NCBI GenBank assembly: GCA_964372095.1
Contig: CAYJPV010000025.1
Coordinates: 22,276 to 86,275, forward strand
Reading direction: 5' to 3'
Length of the DNA stretch: 64,000 nucleotides
Origin: CAYJPV01 sp964372095
GTDB lineage: Bacteria; Acidobacteriota; Vicinamibacteria; Vicinamibacterales; JAKQTR01
Both the position numbers and the translations under genes were made by a program. The first letter of the stretch is position 1; every line of letters begins with the position of its first letter. Below, in pieces: positions 26,515-33,758 of this stretch. The notes below the pieces were generated by a model, which had not been told where the DNA came from, did not search any database, and was given only the letters and a program-made list of their open reading frames with translations.

Positions 26515-27435
26515 TTACGCTGGGGTCGGGCCGGACGGGCCGGCGTTCGGCTGTGTGTCGGCATCCGCTGACGGCGTGGACGCCGGATGCGCCGCCGCGT
26601 GGGCAGACGCCCCGGATTCGGGCTGACTGCCCCAGGGCGAGCCGGTCAGGAACGGATTCTGGATCACCGCCGTCGCCTCGGTGTCGTGCTCGACGAGCAC
26701 CGCCGTGATGTTGTCGGGTCCGCCTGCGGCGTTGGCCGTCTCGATCAGGGCGTCGGCCCGGTCGGCGAGCGACAGCCCCGGCGCGGACAACACCCGGGTG
26801 ATCGTGTCTTCGCCAACAGGCCCGTACAGGCCGTCACTGCACAGCAGCAGGACGTCGCCGTCCTCGAGGGGGCACTCCCCGATCTTGACATCGAGGACCT
26901 GCGGTGCGCCCAACGCCCGCGTGAGGACGTGACGCATTTCGTGCTTGCTGACCATTTCGGCCGAGGCGCCGGCGCGGAGCATCGAGGCGGCCCACGAATC
27001 GTCTTCCGAGATCTGGCGCAGGACGCCGCCCCGCCACAGATACAGCCGGCTGTCGCCGACGTTGCCGAACACGAACCCGCCCTGTTTAATCAGGCACACG
27101 ATGAGTGTCGATCCCATCGTCTGGAGCGACGGATCGGTGGACGCACGGTTGACGATGAGCTGGTTGGCCAACTGGATGGCGTTCCTGAGCTGATTGGCTT
27201 CGACCGAGAGGGACGGGCTGAAGCCGAACGGCCACGTGATGTCAGTGTCCGCCGACGACGAGCGGATGAAGGCGTGGAGCGTGTCCGCGGCGATGCGCGA
27301 GGCGACCTCGCCTCCCGCATGTCCGCCCATGCCGTCGGCGACCAGGAACAGGCCCATCTGGTCATCCGCGACGTACGCGTCTTCGTTGATGGTCCGCTTG
27401 CGACCGACGTCAGAACGGGCTGCACTCACTGCCAC
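26515..27435 (-). CDS. PP2C-family Ser/Thr phosphatase (Stp type)
   Basis: A 306-residue cytoplasmic phosphatase. All the metal-binding PP2C motifs are visible: RTINEDAYVAD near residue 14, VADGMGGHAGGEVAS near 32, VGDSRLYLWRGG, LLCSDGLYGPV and AAGGPDNITAVLVE. The final 50 residues are a Pro/Ala-rich tail. In bacteria such enzymes remove phosphates placed by PknB-type kinases, two of which are encoded next door. It is the last gene of a three-gene minus-strand unit (outer-membrane barrel, cNMP/FHA protein, phosphatase). Confidence 0.9.
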   Translation of the reverse strand: MAVSAARSDVGRKRTINEDAYVADDQMGLFLVADGMGGHAGGEVASRIAADTLHAFIRSSSADTDITWPFGFSPSLSVEANQLRNAIQLANQLIVNRASTDPSLQTMGSTLIVCLIKQGGFVFGNVGDSRLYLWRGGVLRQISEDDSWAASMLRAGASAEMVSKHEMRHVLTRALGAPQVLDVKIGECPLEDGDVLLLCSDGLYGPVGEDTITRVLSAPGLSLADRADALIETANAAGGPDNITAVLVEHDTEATAVIQNPFLTGSPWGSQPESGASAHAAAHPASTPSADADTQPNAGPSGPTPA

Positions 27436-27486
27436 GAGGCGTTCTCCTGATGTGCGCGGTTGCCGGGCGTCCGGCCGCCACGGGCC

Positions 27487-28305
27487 TCAGCCCCCGATGG
27501 GGCGGTACTTGAGCTCGATGTCGATCAGGCCGAACTTCAGACGGTCGCCATCCGCGAGCGTGACTTCCTCGCCGCTCTGGATCCGCCGGCCGTTCACGAA
27601 CGTCCCGTTGCGGGTGCCGGCTTCTTCCCGGAGCGTGTACGAGCCGTCGCGGCACACGATTCGCGCGTGCCGCCGTCCGGTGCTGCGCGTCGTGTCGATG
27701 CCTGTCAGATCGATCTCCGGGGTCTGCCCCGTGGCTCTGTCCACGCGTCCCACGACCACCTCTCCCGTCGGCGGCAGCGGAAAACGCGTGCCCGACGCGC
27801 GGTGTTCGAGGACCGGCATCAGCGTGGGCGCCACGCGCAGGATGGTCTTCTGCACGTCCGTGGACGATTCGGCAATCGGATCCGGCGCGCGCGACACCTT
27901 CAGTGAGCCCATCGCGATCTGGGCGGCGCGGGCGTCGGCCTCCTCGCGTTCGCGCAGGCGGCGGGCCAACTTGTACAACATCCGGATGGGGATCTCCGGA
28001 AACTCCCGGACGATACGATCGAAGGTCGAGGGATCGATCCGCACGAGGCGGACGGCTCCCGACGCCCTGGCCGACCCGTCCCGCGTTCCCCCTTCGAGCA
28101 GCGACATCTCGCCGAAGAAGTCGCCGGGCTCCAGCAGGGTGACGCGCCGGCTTCCCCCGGCGTACTGCTTGAGCAGTTCCACCTCGCCCCGTTCAATCAC
28201 GTACATGCCAACCGACGACTCGCCCTCCTGGTAGACGAACTCGCCGTTGGCGACGTCGACCTGGAACTGCTTGACGTCGTCTGGCCCGCCTGGTGATGCC
28301 GCCAT
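27487..28305 (-). CDS. Cyclic-nucleotide-binding-like and FHA domain protein
   Basis: 272 residues. Residues about 15-115 form a CAP-type beta-roll (GEFVYQEGESSVGMYVIERG; LLEPGDFFGEMSLLEGG). The phosphate-binding cassette reads GEMSLLEGGTRDGSARA, without the canonical R-T/S-A order, so nucleotide binding is uncertain. The C-terminal 100 residues are an FHA domain with the phosphothreonine pocket residues conserved: VGRVDR, STGRRHARI and GTRNGTFVNG. There is no HTH, so it is not a CRP-type transcription factor. It begins 3 bp after the barrel gene and lies 51 bp before PP2C. It probably reads the phosphorylation state set by the neighbouring kinases. Confidence 0.85.
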   Translation of the reverse strand: MAASPGGPDDVKQFQVDVANGEFVYQEGESSVGMYVIERGEVELLKQYAGGSRRVTLLEPGDFFGEMSLLEGGTRDGSARASGAVRLVRIDPSTFDRIVREFPEIPIRMLYKLARRLREREEADARAAQIAMGSLKVSRAPDPIAESSTDVQKTILRVAPTLMPVLEHRASGTRFPLPPTGEVVVGRVDRATGQTPEIDLTGIDTTRSTGRRHARIVCRDGSYTLREEAGTRNGTFVNGRRIQSGEEVTLADGDRLKFGLIDIELKYRPIGG

Positions 28306-28308
28306 GTC

Positions 28309-29721
28309 CTAGAAACCCCACGAGAGGCCCGCGGCCGCGCCGACGCGCGTCTGCAGGCCCTGCTCGTTGATCGGAAAGAGCAGTTCCACCGTGCACAGCA
28401 GACGGCTGGCGATGAACACGCGCGTGCTGGCGACAGCCAGGGTCTGGAAGAGCGCCGCGCCCCCGCTGTTGGCGGTCAGGTTGTCAGCGGCCGCGTACGT
28501 GGGCGGCGTCGGCCCCGGCCCCCGCAACGGGAACGTGACCTGCTGGGTGCTGAACCGCGGCAGCCCGCTCAGCCGGCGCCCCAGGGCGTTGAGACTGAAC
28601 TGCACGCGCCGATGCAGCGCCCAGTCGACGCCGGCGGCGACGTGCAGGACGTCCGGCACCTCGCTCGTCGATGGCGTGGGAGCGCCGGCGGCGATGGGCC
28701 CGTCGAGCGAATCCGCGCCCGAGCCCGTGGCCAGCGTATACCCGACGTTGAGGTGCGGGTTGAACCGTCCCATCGTGCGCGACAGCAGCACCGAGGCGTC
28801 CCCGCGGAACGATCCGGTGCCCAGCAGTTTGTCCGCATCCCCGGACGGAATGGCGGCGCCGAGGGAGACGGCGATGCCATCTGACGCACCGGCAATCCGG
28901 TACTTCGCCTTGATCAGCACGTCACCGAGACCACGCTGTTCGCCGCGGTGGTACGTCGTCCGGTTCGCGATCTCGATCGCATCGTAGGCGTGCGGCACCG
29001 GGACCGCGGCGCCGCCCGGCGTCTGGAAGCCGTAGACGTAGGTGTCGGCCGTCGACGTGCGGATAATCCGCGAGGTGATCCGGGCGTCGAGCCTGACCGT
29101 CACGATGGGCACCATGATGCCCACGTCCAGACGGTCCGTGACGCCCACGGCTCCGAAGAATGCGTATGTGTGCCGGTCCACGTCCACGACGAACCGCTGC
29201 TCCAGCAGATCACGCTCGAACTCCGGGTTCAGTGACGACCCGATGGGGGCGCAGCAGTCGTCGTGCGCCGTCCAGAGCGCGAGGTTCGTGCCGCGCAGAT
29301 CGGCACTGTCGATCGAGCCGAACTCGACGGCTTCGTGGCCGATGGTCACCGTGACTCGTCCCCGCCCCAGCGTCGACGGCAGCTCCACCCACGACGACCC
29401 GCTCCCGCGCATGCCGAATTCCGCCGTCCCGCCCGTTGCCGGCGCCGGAGCGCCCCACGCGAACGCGGTCGGGAACGCGCTGATCTGGTTGCTCAACGAG
29501 GCGTCGAGTTCGGCGGGCGCGCTCTGTCGCAGCGCCTGATTGTAGAAATGGCCCGCGCTGTCGCCCTGTGCCGTGGCGACGGACCCCGTGAGCGGCCGCG
29601 TAATGCTCGCCGCCGACGCGAGGGAGTTCGAGAGGAACCGGGCGAGCGTCACTTCCTGTGCGAAGCCCGTGGCCGGACACCACAGGATCAAGAACCCCAA
29701 CGCCAACAGCCGAGGAGCCAT
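28309..29721 (-). CDS. Outer-membrane beta-barrel protein
   Basis: 470 residues with a signal peptide (MAPRLLALGFLILWCPATGFAQ) and GGAGG six bases before the ATG, which decides this start over an upstream one at 29754. The rest is alternating beta sequence (DRLDVGIMVPIVTVRLDARI; DVLIKAKYRIAG; FNPHLNVGYTLATG) and the protein ends in Phe (AGLSWGF), the C-terminal signal recognised by BamA. It resembles the 'MetA pathway of phenol degradation' group of transporters. Substrate unknown. First gene of the unit with the cNMP/FHA protein and PP2C. Confidence 0.72.
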   Translation of the reverse strand: MAPRLLALGFLILWCPATGFAQEVTLARFLSNSLASAASITRPLTGSVATAQGDSAGHFYNQALRQSAPAELDASLSNQISAFPTAFAWGAPAPATGGTAEFGMRGSGSSWVELPSTLGRGRVTVTIGHEAVEFGSIDSADLRGTNLALWTAHDDCCAPIGSSLNPEFERDLLEQRFVVDVDRHTYAFFGAVGVTDRLDVGIMVPIVTVRLDARITSRIIRTSTADTYVYGFQTPGGAAVPVPHAYDAIEIANRTTYHRGEQRGLGDVLIKAKYRIAGASDGIAVSLGAAIPSGDADKLLGTGSFRGDASVLLSRTMGRFNPHLNVGYTLATGSGADSLDGPIAAGAPTPSTSEVPDVLHVAAGVDWALHRRVQFSLNALGRRLSGLPRFSTQQVTFPLRGPGPTPPTYAAADNLTANSGGAALFQTLAVASTRVFIASRLLCTVELLFPINEQGLQTRVGAAAGLSWGF

Positions 29722-29825
29722 GTCGCCCTCCTGCAGGGTGTCGCTACCCACCACGGGAATCGACCTTGCGACGGCCGGCCGAACCCTGCGCTTCGCCGAC
29801 GAATGAGACGTGCTCGTGTTGCCTG

Positions 29826-30860
29826 CTACTCGAAACCCAGCACCGAAGGAACCGCCGACGGATCGGCCAGCCGCAGCAGCTGGTAGCCGACGCCGGAGAG
29901 CCCCCGGAAGAACCCCGCATCGAACACCGGGTACGAAAACCCCGTGGCGGCCAGCCGCACGTGCTGACGGCTTACCGTCCGCTCCACGACGCGGCGGCCA
30001 CAGGCACGCGCCGCTTCGACAAGAGCATCTGAGCCCTGGCGCAGCCCGCAGGCTAGCAGCGCCTCCGCCCGGCCGAGGTTGCCGCAGCAGAGGTGCTCGA
30101 TCAGGTGGTCGGGCACATGCGGCAGGCGTGTCAGGGCCGCGCTGGCATGCGTAAGGATGGCACTTCCGCTGCCAAAGTCAAGTGCGCGGCAGTGCCCGAT
30201 CAGGATGCCGGGCGAGCCGTGGCACCAGGCGGTCATCGCAGCCCGGCCTCCGGAAGGCGAACGTTCCAGCGGCCAGTTCCCCAGGGCCGTGTCGAATGAC
30301 GAATCCACCGCCTGCCAGGCGCGTTCGCCGAGCGCCTGCCATCGCGGGTCACCGGTGGCGTGGGCCAGCGAGCAGGCAGCTGTGCCGATGCCTGCTGACC
30401 CATGGGCGAAGCCCAGGTAGCGGCGTCCGCCGGCGACCGGCCACGCCGAGCCGCCCGGCGCCGTGACCTCGGCGGCCTCAAGTTGCCGGGCCCATCCTGC
30501 TGCGTGTGGCAGCAGGTCCTGCTCGCCCGTGAGGTCATGCAGTGTCGTCCACGCGAGAATGGCGCCGGCAAGACCGTCACACAGGTCGGGTTGGGCGGAC
30601 GTCCCAGGCATCTCCCCAGGGACGGCTCGCGCAACCGACAGTGCCGCATCGACGAACTCCCGCTGGTCGAGCAGACGGCCCAGCATCCCGAGACCGTAGA
30701 CGAGCCCGCCCGCGCCCGAACCGATGCCGATCGACGGCAGCGGGCGTGTTCGGGAACGACCGCTGAGCGCGCGGAGGATCGGATCGGCGGCAGCCTCTGC
30801 CGCCGCGCGCCACTGCGCGTCGCCTGTCGTGCGCGCCAGCGCGGCAAAGAACAGCGGCAC
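29826..30860 (-). CDS. lanM: LanM C-terminal LanC-like cyclase part, cut off by an in-frame stop
   Basis: This reading frame is the direct continuation of the dehydratase gene upstream: both share frame, separated only by TAA at 30945-30947. The LanC fold is evident from GFAHGSAGIGTAA, SGVGYQLLRL and the zinc ligands, which in joined numbering are C928 (TAWCHGSPG), C973 and C974 (HLCCGNLGR). The last two make this a CCG-type LanM, the ProcM-like class in which a Cys replaces the usual His. The first open start, GTG 30860, lies inside the first conserved helix (LYDGLLGVPLFF) and lacks a Shine-Dalgarno, so independent translation is doubtful. It catalyses addition of Cys thiols to dehydrated Ser/Thr. 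344 residues from that GTG; about 372 from the stop. Confidence 0.8.
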   Translation of the reverse strand: MPLFFAALARTTGDAQWRAAAEAAADPILRALSGRSRTRPLPSIGIGSGAGGLVYGLGMLGRLLDQREFVDAALSVARAVPGEMPGTSAQPDLCDGLAGAILAWTTLHDLTGEQDLLPHAAGWARQLEAAEVTAPGGSAWPVAGGRRYLGFAHGSAGIGTAACSLAHATGDPRWQALGERAWQAVDSSFDTALGNWPLERSPSGGRAAMTAWCHGSPGILIGHCRALDFGSGSAILTHASAALTRLPHVPDHLIEHLCCGNLGRAEALLACGLRQGSDALVEAARACGRRVVERTVSRQHVRLAATGFSYPVFDAGFFRGLSGVGYQLLRLADPSAVPSVLGFE

Positions 30861-30944
30861 GCCAAGGAGGCCGTCGTACAGAGCCGGATTGCGGCAGTCG
30901 TCCGCGGCCCGGCCTCCGGCCGCGGCTCCCCGCCGCGCCAGCAG

Positions 30945-33005
30945 TTAGAGGCCGATCACCAGGGCTGCGGCGCGGAGGTCCACGACCGCCAGCGGGTCTT
31001 CCGGCGACGGCAGCGATCCGGAGAAGGCGAACGGCCGCGTGAAGCGCGTGTCGACCGTTTGAGTCAGCGCTTCCTGCAGCGCCCGGCGTTGCCAGGCAAG
31101 ATCGTCATCGCCGAGGCTCTCGATGAGCCGGCGCACCACGGAGAGACCTGCCACCGCCACGTAGTGGTCCATCACCGCTTCGTGGCCGCAGTAGACGGTG
31201 GTGCCGTCAGCAGGAATCCAGAAACGCGGGACGTCGAGGCGGTCCATCACGGTTCGTTCGTGCGCCAGGACCGGCCATGCGGCGGGAGGAACGGGCAGTC
31301 CGGCGTACGGTCTCGCGAAGATGTCGAGCCAGGCGCTCCTGACCGCGCCATCCGAGAGATACGCCGGCGACGTCAGGGCGCGCAGCACCTGCGCGTACTG
31401 ATCGGTGTTACGCGGCAGCACCCGCACGCGAGCCGCAGCCAGTTCCCCGAGCGGACCGTCAGGTGCCGTCAGCGCGTCCCGGTGGGTGACCAGGAAACGA
31501 TACGTGGCGACGAACCCGGCCAGGACGTCGTCGGCGTACGCCTCCGGCTGGACCCGGCGGCCCTCGACCCTCACCGCATTGGCCAGACGCGGTGGCGGAG
31601 CCGGTTCGTCGACCTGCGCGACGGCCGCCGTCCGCAGCTGGCGCCAGACTTTCGCCGTTCGAGTGCCTGCTGACGCCGGTGTACCGCGAAATCCTCCGAT
31701 GTCCGTCGACCGGCCGTCGTCACGGACCTCCAGCACGGTGAGCAGGCCTGACTGGAGGCAGGAGACCGATCCTGGAGGGAGCGGAGAGGTGCCCGTCCAC
31801 GCCTGGGGTTCGTCGGTTCCGGCTGGCTGCACGAGGACCTCGAGGTCGATTAGTAACGGGCCCGCGGCGGTGGCGATCACGTTCTCCATGTGGAGATCGC
31901 GGCCGCGGAGGACGTACGCCCAGCACAGCAGCCCCCCGGCCTGCTCGTGGTAGCGCCTGGCCTGCTCGTGCGAGAAGGCTGCGGCCTCGGCGGCCCACTC
32001 AACCCACCCGTACGAATCGCGGGCGAGCAGGCGCAGCGTGGCCTGGCGCGGCGACAGGCCTCGGGCCTCGGCCCAGGCGAGTAACCTGACGAACGCCTCG
32101 TCGACCGACAGGCTGCGCGGTTTGTAGAGAATCCGGAGGCCGCTCGCGAAGCGGACCGCCGCGACGCGTCTCCTCCCGTCGTGGGGATCGGACAACGCCG
32201 GTTCGATCGCCACCACGGGGCCTGCCGGCTGTCCGGCGAAGAAGGTCGCCTCGATGTCGCGCCGGTCCCGTCCGAGCCGGGTGCAGAATTCAACGGTGGA
32301 CTGCACCCACGTCTCGGTGACGGTCGCCAGTTGCCTGGCCAGCACCGGGTAAGCATCGAAGAACGAAACCAGGCCGCCGGTCAGCATCGTGGTGATGAAG
32401 GCGTCGTAGGGCGGGGTGGCGCCCGTGGCGGTCGTAGCCGCGTGGTGCGTGAAGACCAGGTGCAGTGCGGGCCCGGCGTAGGTGCCGAACTCGCGCAACA
32501 ACTGCGCCTCGAGGGCGTCCAGCGGGATCGGCCCGGCTTCGGGGGGCGTGCGTTCGGTGACCGCGCGCCGTGCGGCACGAAGCCACGGGAGGCCGAGTTC
32601 CACGAACGGCGGCTCGTCGATGCCGTCTGTCCGGGGCGGCTCTGCGATCCGGCCTGCCGCCCGTTCGTCCGCCAGACGCCCGGCCTCGTCGATCGCCAGC
32701 TGCAGCCAGCGTGTCCAGTCCGGCAAGGGACCGCTCGCATAAATGGGTCGGCTGGCGGCGGCGAGGGCCGAGTCAGGCGTCAGGTTCTGCCACGACAGTC
32801 TGACGGCGAACGCCTGCTCGTCGGTCGCCGTGCCGGTTGCGGCGCGCCACGCGCGCAGTACCGCGTGGCCGTCCAGCCCGTCAGCAATAAGGTCGTCCTG
32901 GGGTGTCGCGGGCAGGGGCGCGGCGATCCGCTCGGCGAGCGTCGCGGCGCGACTGGCGATGCGGCGGAAGACGGAAAGTCTGCCTGCGGATGTCGAGGTG
33001 GCCAT
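30945..33005 (-). CDS. lanM: LanM N-terminal dehydratase part (class II lanthipeptide synthetase)
   Basis: 686 residues, with a complete DUF4135-type dehydratase that phosphorylates Ser/Thr in the precursor and eliminates phosphate. Landmarks: ILYKPRSLSVDEAFVRLL, RLLARDSYGWVEW, the active-site region GRDLHMENVIATAAGPLLID-LE and RVLPRNTDQYAQVLRAL. It then ends abruptly at TAA after RAAALVIGL, where family members continue into the cyclase. Joined with the downstream part it would be about 1,059 residues, the normal size of LanM. The start is ATG 33005 (MATSTSAGR); ribosome-binding site weak. It lies 169 bp after the precursor gene. Either a nonsense mutation, a sequence error, or a split enzyme. 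Confidence 0.85.
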   Translation of the reverse strand: MATSTSAGRLSVFRRIASRAATLAERIAAPLPATPQDDLIADGLDGHAVLRAWRAATGTATDEQAFAVRLSWQNLTPDSALAAASRPIYASGPLPDWTRWLQLAIDEAGRLADERAAGRIAEPPRTDGIDEPPFVELGLPWLRAARRAVTERTPPEAGPIPLDALEAQLLREFGTYAGPALHLVFTHHAATTATGATPPYDAFITTMLTGGLVSFFDAYPVLARQLATVTETWVQSTVEFCTRLGRDRRDIEATFFAGQPAGPVVAIEPALSDPHDGRRRVAAVRFASGLRILYKPRSLSVDEAFVRLLAWAEARGLSPRQATLRLLARDSYGWVEWAAEAAAFSHEQARRYHEQAGGLLCWAYVLRGRDLHMENVIATAAGPLLIDLEVLVQPAGTDEPQAWTGTSPLPPGSVSCLQSGLLTVLEVRDDGRSTDIGGFRGTPASAGTRTAKVWRQLRTAAVAQVDEPAPPPRLANAVRVEGRRVQPEAYADDVLAGFVATYRFLVTHRDALTAPDGPLGELAAARVRVLPRNTDQYAQVLRALTSPAYLSDGAVRSAWLDIFARPYAGLPVPPAAWPVLAHERTVMDRLDVPRFWIPADGTTVYCGHEAVMDHYVAVAGLSVVRRLIESLGDDDLAWQRRALQEALTQTVDTRFTRPFAFSGSLPSPEDPLAVVDLRAAALVIGL

Positions 33006-33043
33006 CAGCGCGTGTCCGGAGTGACGGGGCCGAACACAGGAAC

Positions 33044-33160
33044 GGGGAGCGGTTCGGGTCAGTGTCGAACCGGCTCCCCGCCAGAATCCTGCGCAGGCAA
33101 CGACGCCTGCCATCCGCTCGGCGGCCTGCCGCCTCGGCGCCGGATCGGCGCCGCGGCAGG
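33044..33160 (-). promoter_or_regulatory. Two strong stem-loops between precursor and lanM
   Basis: Directly after the precursor stop, CCTGCCGC-(ctc)-GGCGCCG (33125-33142) pairs with CGGCGCC-GCGGCAGG (33146-33160) around a 3-base loop. A second hairpin, GGGGAGC-GGTTCG (33044-33056) with CGAACC-g-GCTCCCC (33066-33079), follows. Neither has a T-run on the transcribed strand. They probably stabilise precursor mRNA or partly block read-through, so that peptide outnumbers enzyme. Confidence 0.55.
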
Positions 33161-33174
33161 TTCCGACATCGTGA

Positions 33175-33495
33175 CTAGAGGTTGATCTGGGTCACGGTGT
33201 TCGCCACGCCCGCGCCGGTCTGCGTGCAGGAGGCGGTGATGTCCTGCTTGCCGCCCGCGACCTTTTCGAGGTCGGCGTCACTCAGCTGCCCTTCCTGCGC
33301 CACGTACGGGACCACCACGTAGGTGGTGTCGGCTGTCTCGACGACGGCCTTCACGTGGGCGGAGCCGACCGACGTGTTGAGCTGCTTCTCGATGACCGAC
33401 TTCGGGTCCTTGATCAGGGCCTCACGGTACTTCGGGTTCTCAACCGCGAACTTCGCCAGGATGTCCTGCACTTCACCGCGCGTCATCTTTGCCAT
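33175..33495 (-). CDS. NHLP-leader lanthipeptide precursor
   Basis: A 106-residue peptide from ATG 33495 with an excellent GGAGGA eight bases upstream. Residues 1-82 resemble the nitrile-hydratase-like (NHLP) leader: KFAVENPKYREALIKDPKSV, then YVVVPYVAQEGQLSDADLEK, ending in VAGG, the double-glycine cleavage site for a C39 peptidase. The core (83-106) is KQDITASCTQTGAGV followed by ANTVTQINL: one Cys (C90), one Ser and five Thr, so at most one thioether ring with additional dehydrated Thr possible. It precedes lanM on the same strand, and the C39 exporter is encoded 8 kb away. Confidence 0.88.
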   Translation of the reverse strand: MAKMTRGEVQDILAKFAVENPKYREALIKDPKSVIEKQLNTSVGSAHVKAVVETADTTYVVVPYVAQEGQLSDADLEKVAGGKQDITASCTQTGAGVANTVTQINL

Positions 33496-33568
33496 GCTTG
33501 AATCCTCCCGATACGTTGTTGGTGTGACAATGGTCCGGCGTCCCATCACGCCGGCCGCACATGACCAG

Positions 33569-33584
33569 AGCAACAGGGATGCCA
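33569..33584 (-). promoter_or_regulatory. Predicted sigma-54 promoter of the precursor gene
   Basis: On the minus strand TGGCATC-CCTG-TTGCT runs from 33584 to 33569. The -24 GG and -12 GC are separated by exactly 10 bases, as RpoN requires. The start of transcription would be near 33558, giving a leader of about 63 bases before the ATG. A sigma-54 activator gene ends 175 bp upstream. Confidence 0.68.
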
Positions 33585-33613
33585 ACCGCGGCCGAGACGG
33601 GATCTCCAGGAAA

Positions 33614-33728
33614 CCGCCAGAATTCCGCACGTGTGCGGCCACGGGTCCGCTGGGGAATGGAACCAGGGCACTATTGATGGAGCCTCAGCGCCAGAATTGG
33701 AGCCTGGCCTCCATTCGTGTTCTGGCGG
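33614..33728. promoter_or_regulatory. Candidate activator binding sites upstream of the sigma-54 promoter
   Basis: CCGCCAGAATT lies at 33614-33624, CGCCAGAATT at 33689-33698 and the inverted form TTCTGGCGG at 33720-33728. A dyad CCGCAC-gt-GTGCGG lies at 33625-33638, about 73 bases upstream of the predicted start site, a normal distance for an enhancer-binding protein site. A further CCGCCAGAAT is found at 33078-33087. Confidence 0.45.
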
Positions 33729-33758
33729 CGGCCCGGGGTTCGAAGCCCGTCTGGCCCG

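Noticed and set aside
27487..28305. CRP-type transcription factor
   Set aside because: The cNMP-like domain is followed by an FHA domain, not an HTH.
33175..33495. Nitrile hydratase alpha-subunit-like enzyme
   Set aside because: The leader resembles that family, but the gene is 106 codons, lacks the metal-binding Cys cluster, ends in GG plus a Ser/Thr/Cys core and lies beside lanM and a C39 exporter gene.
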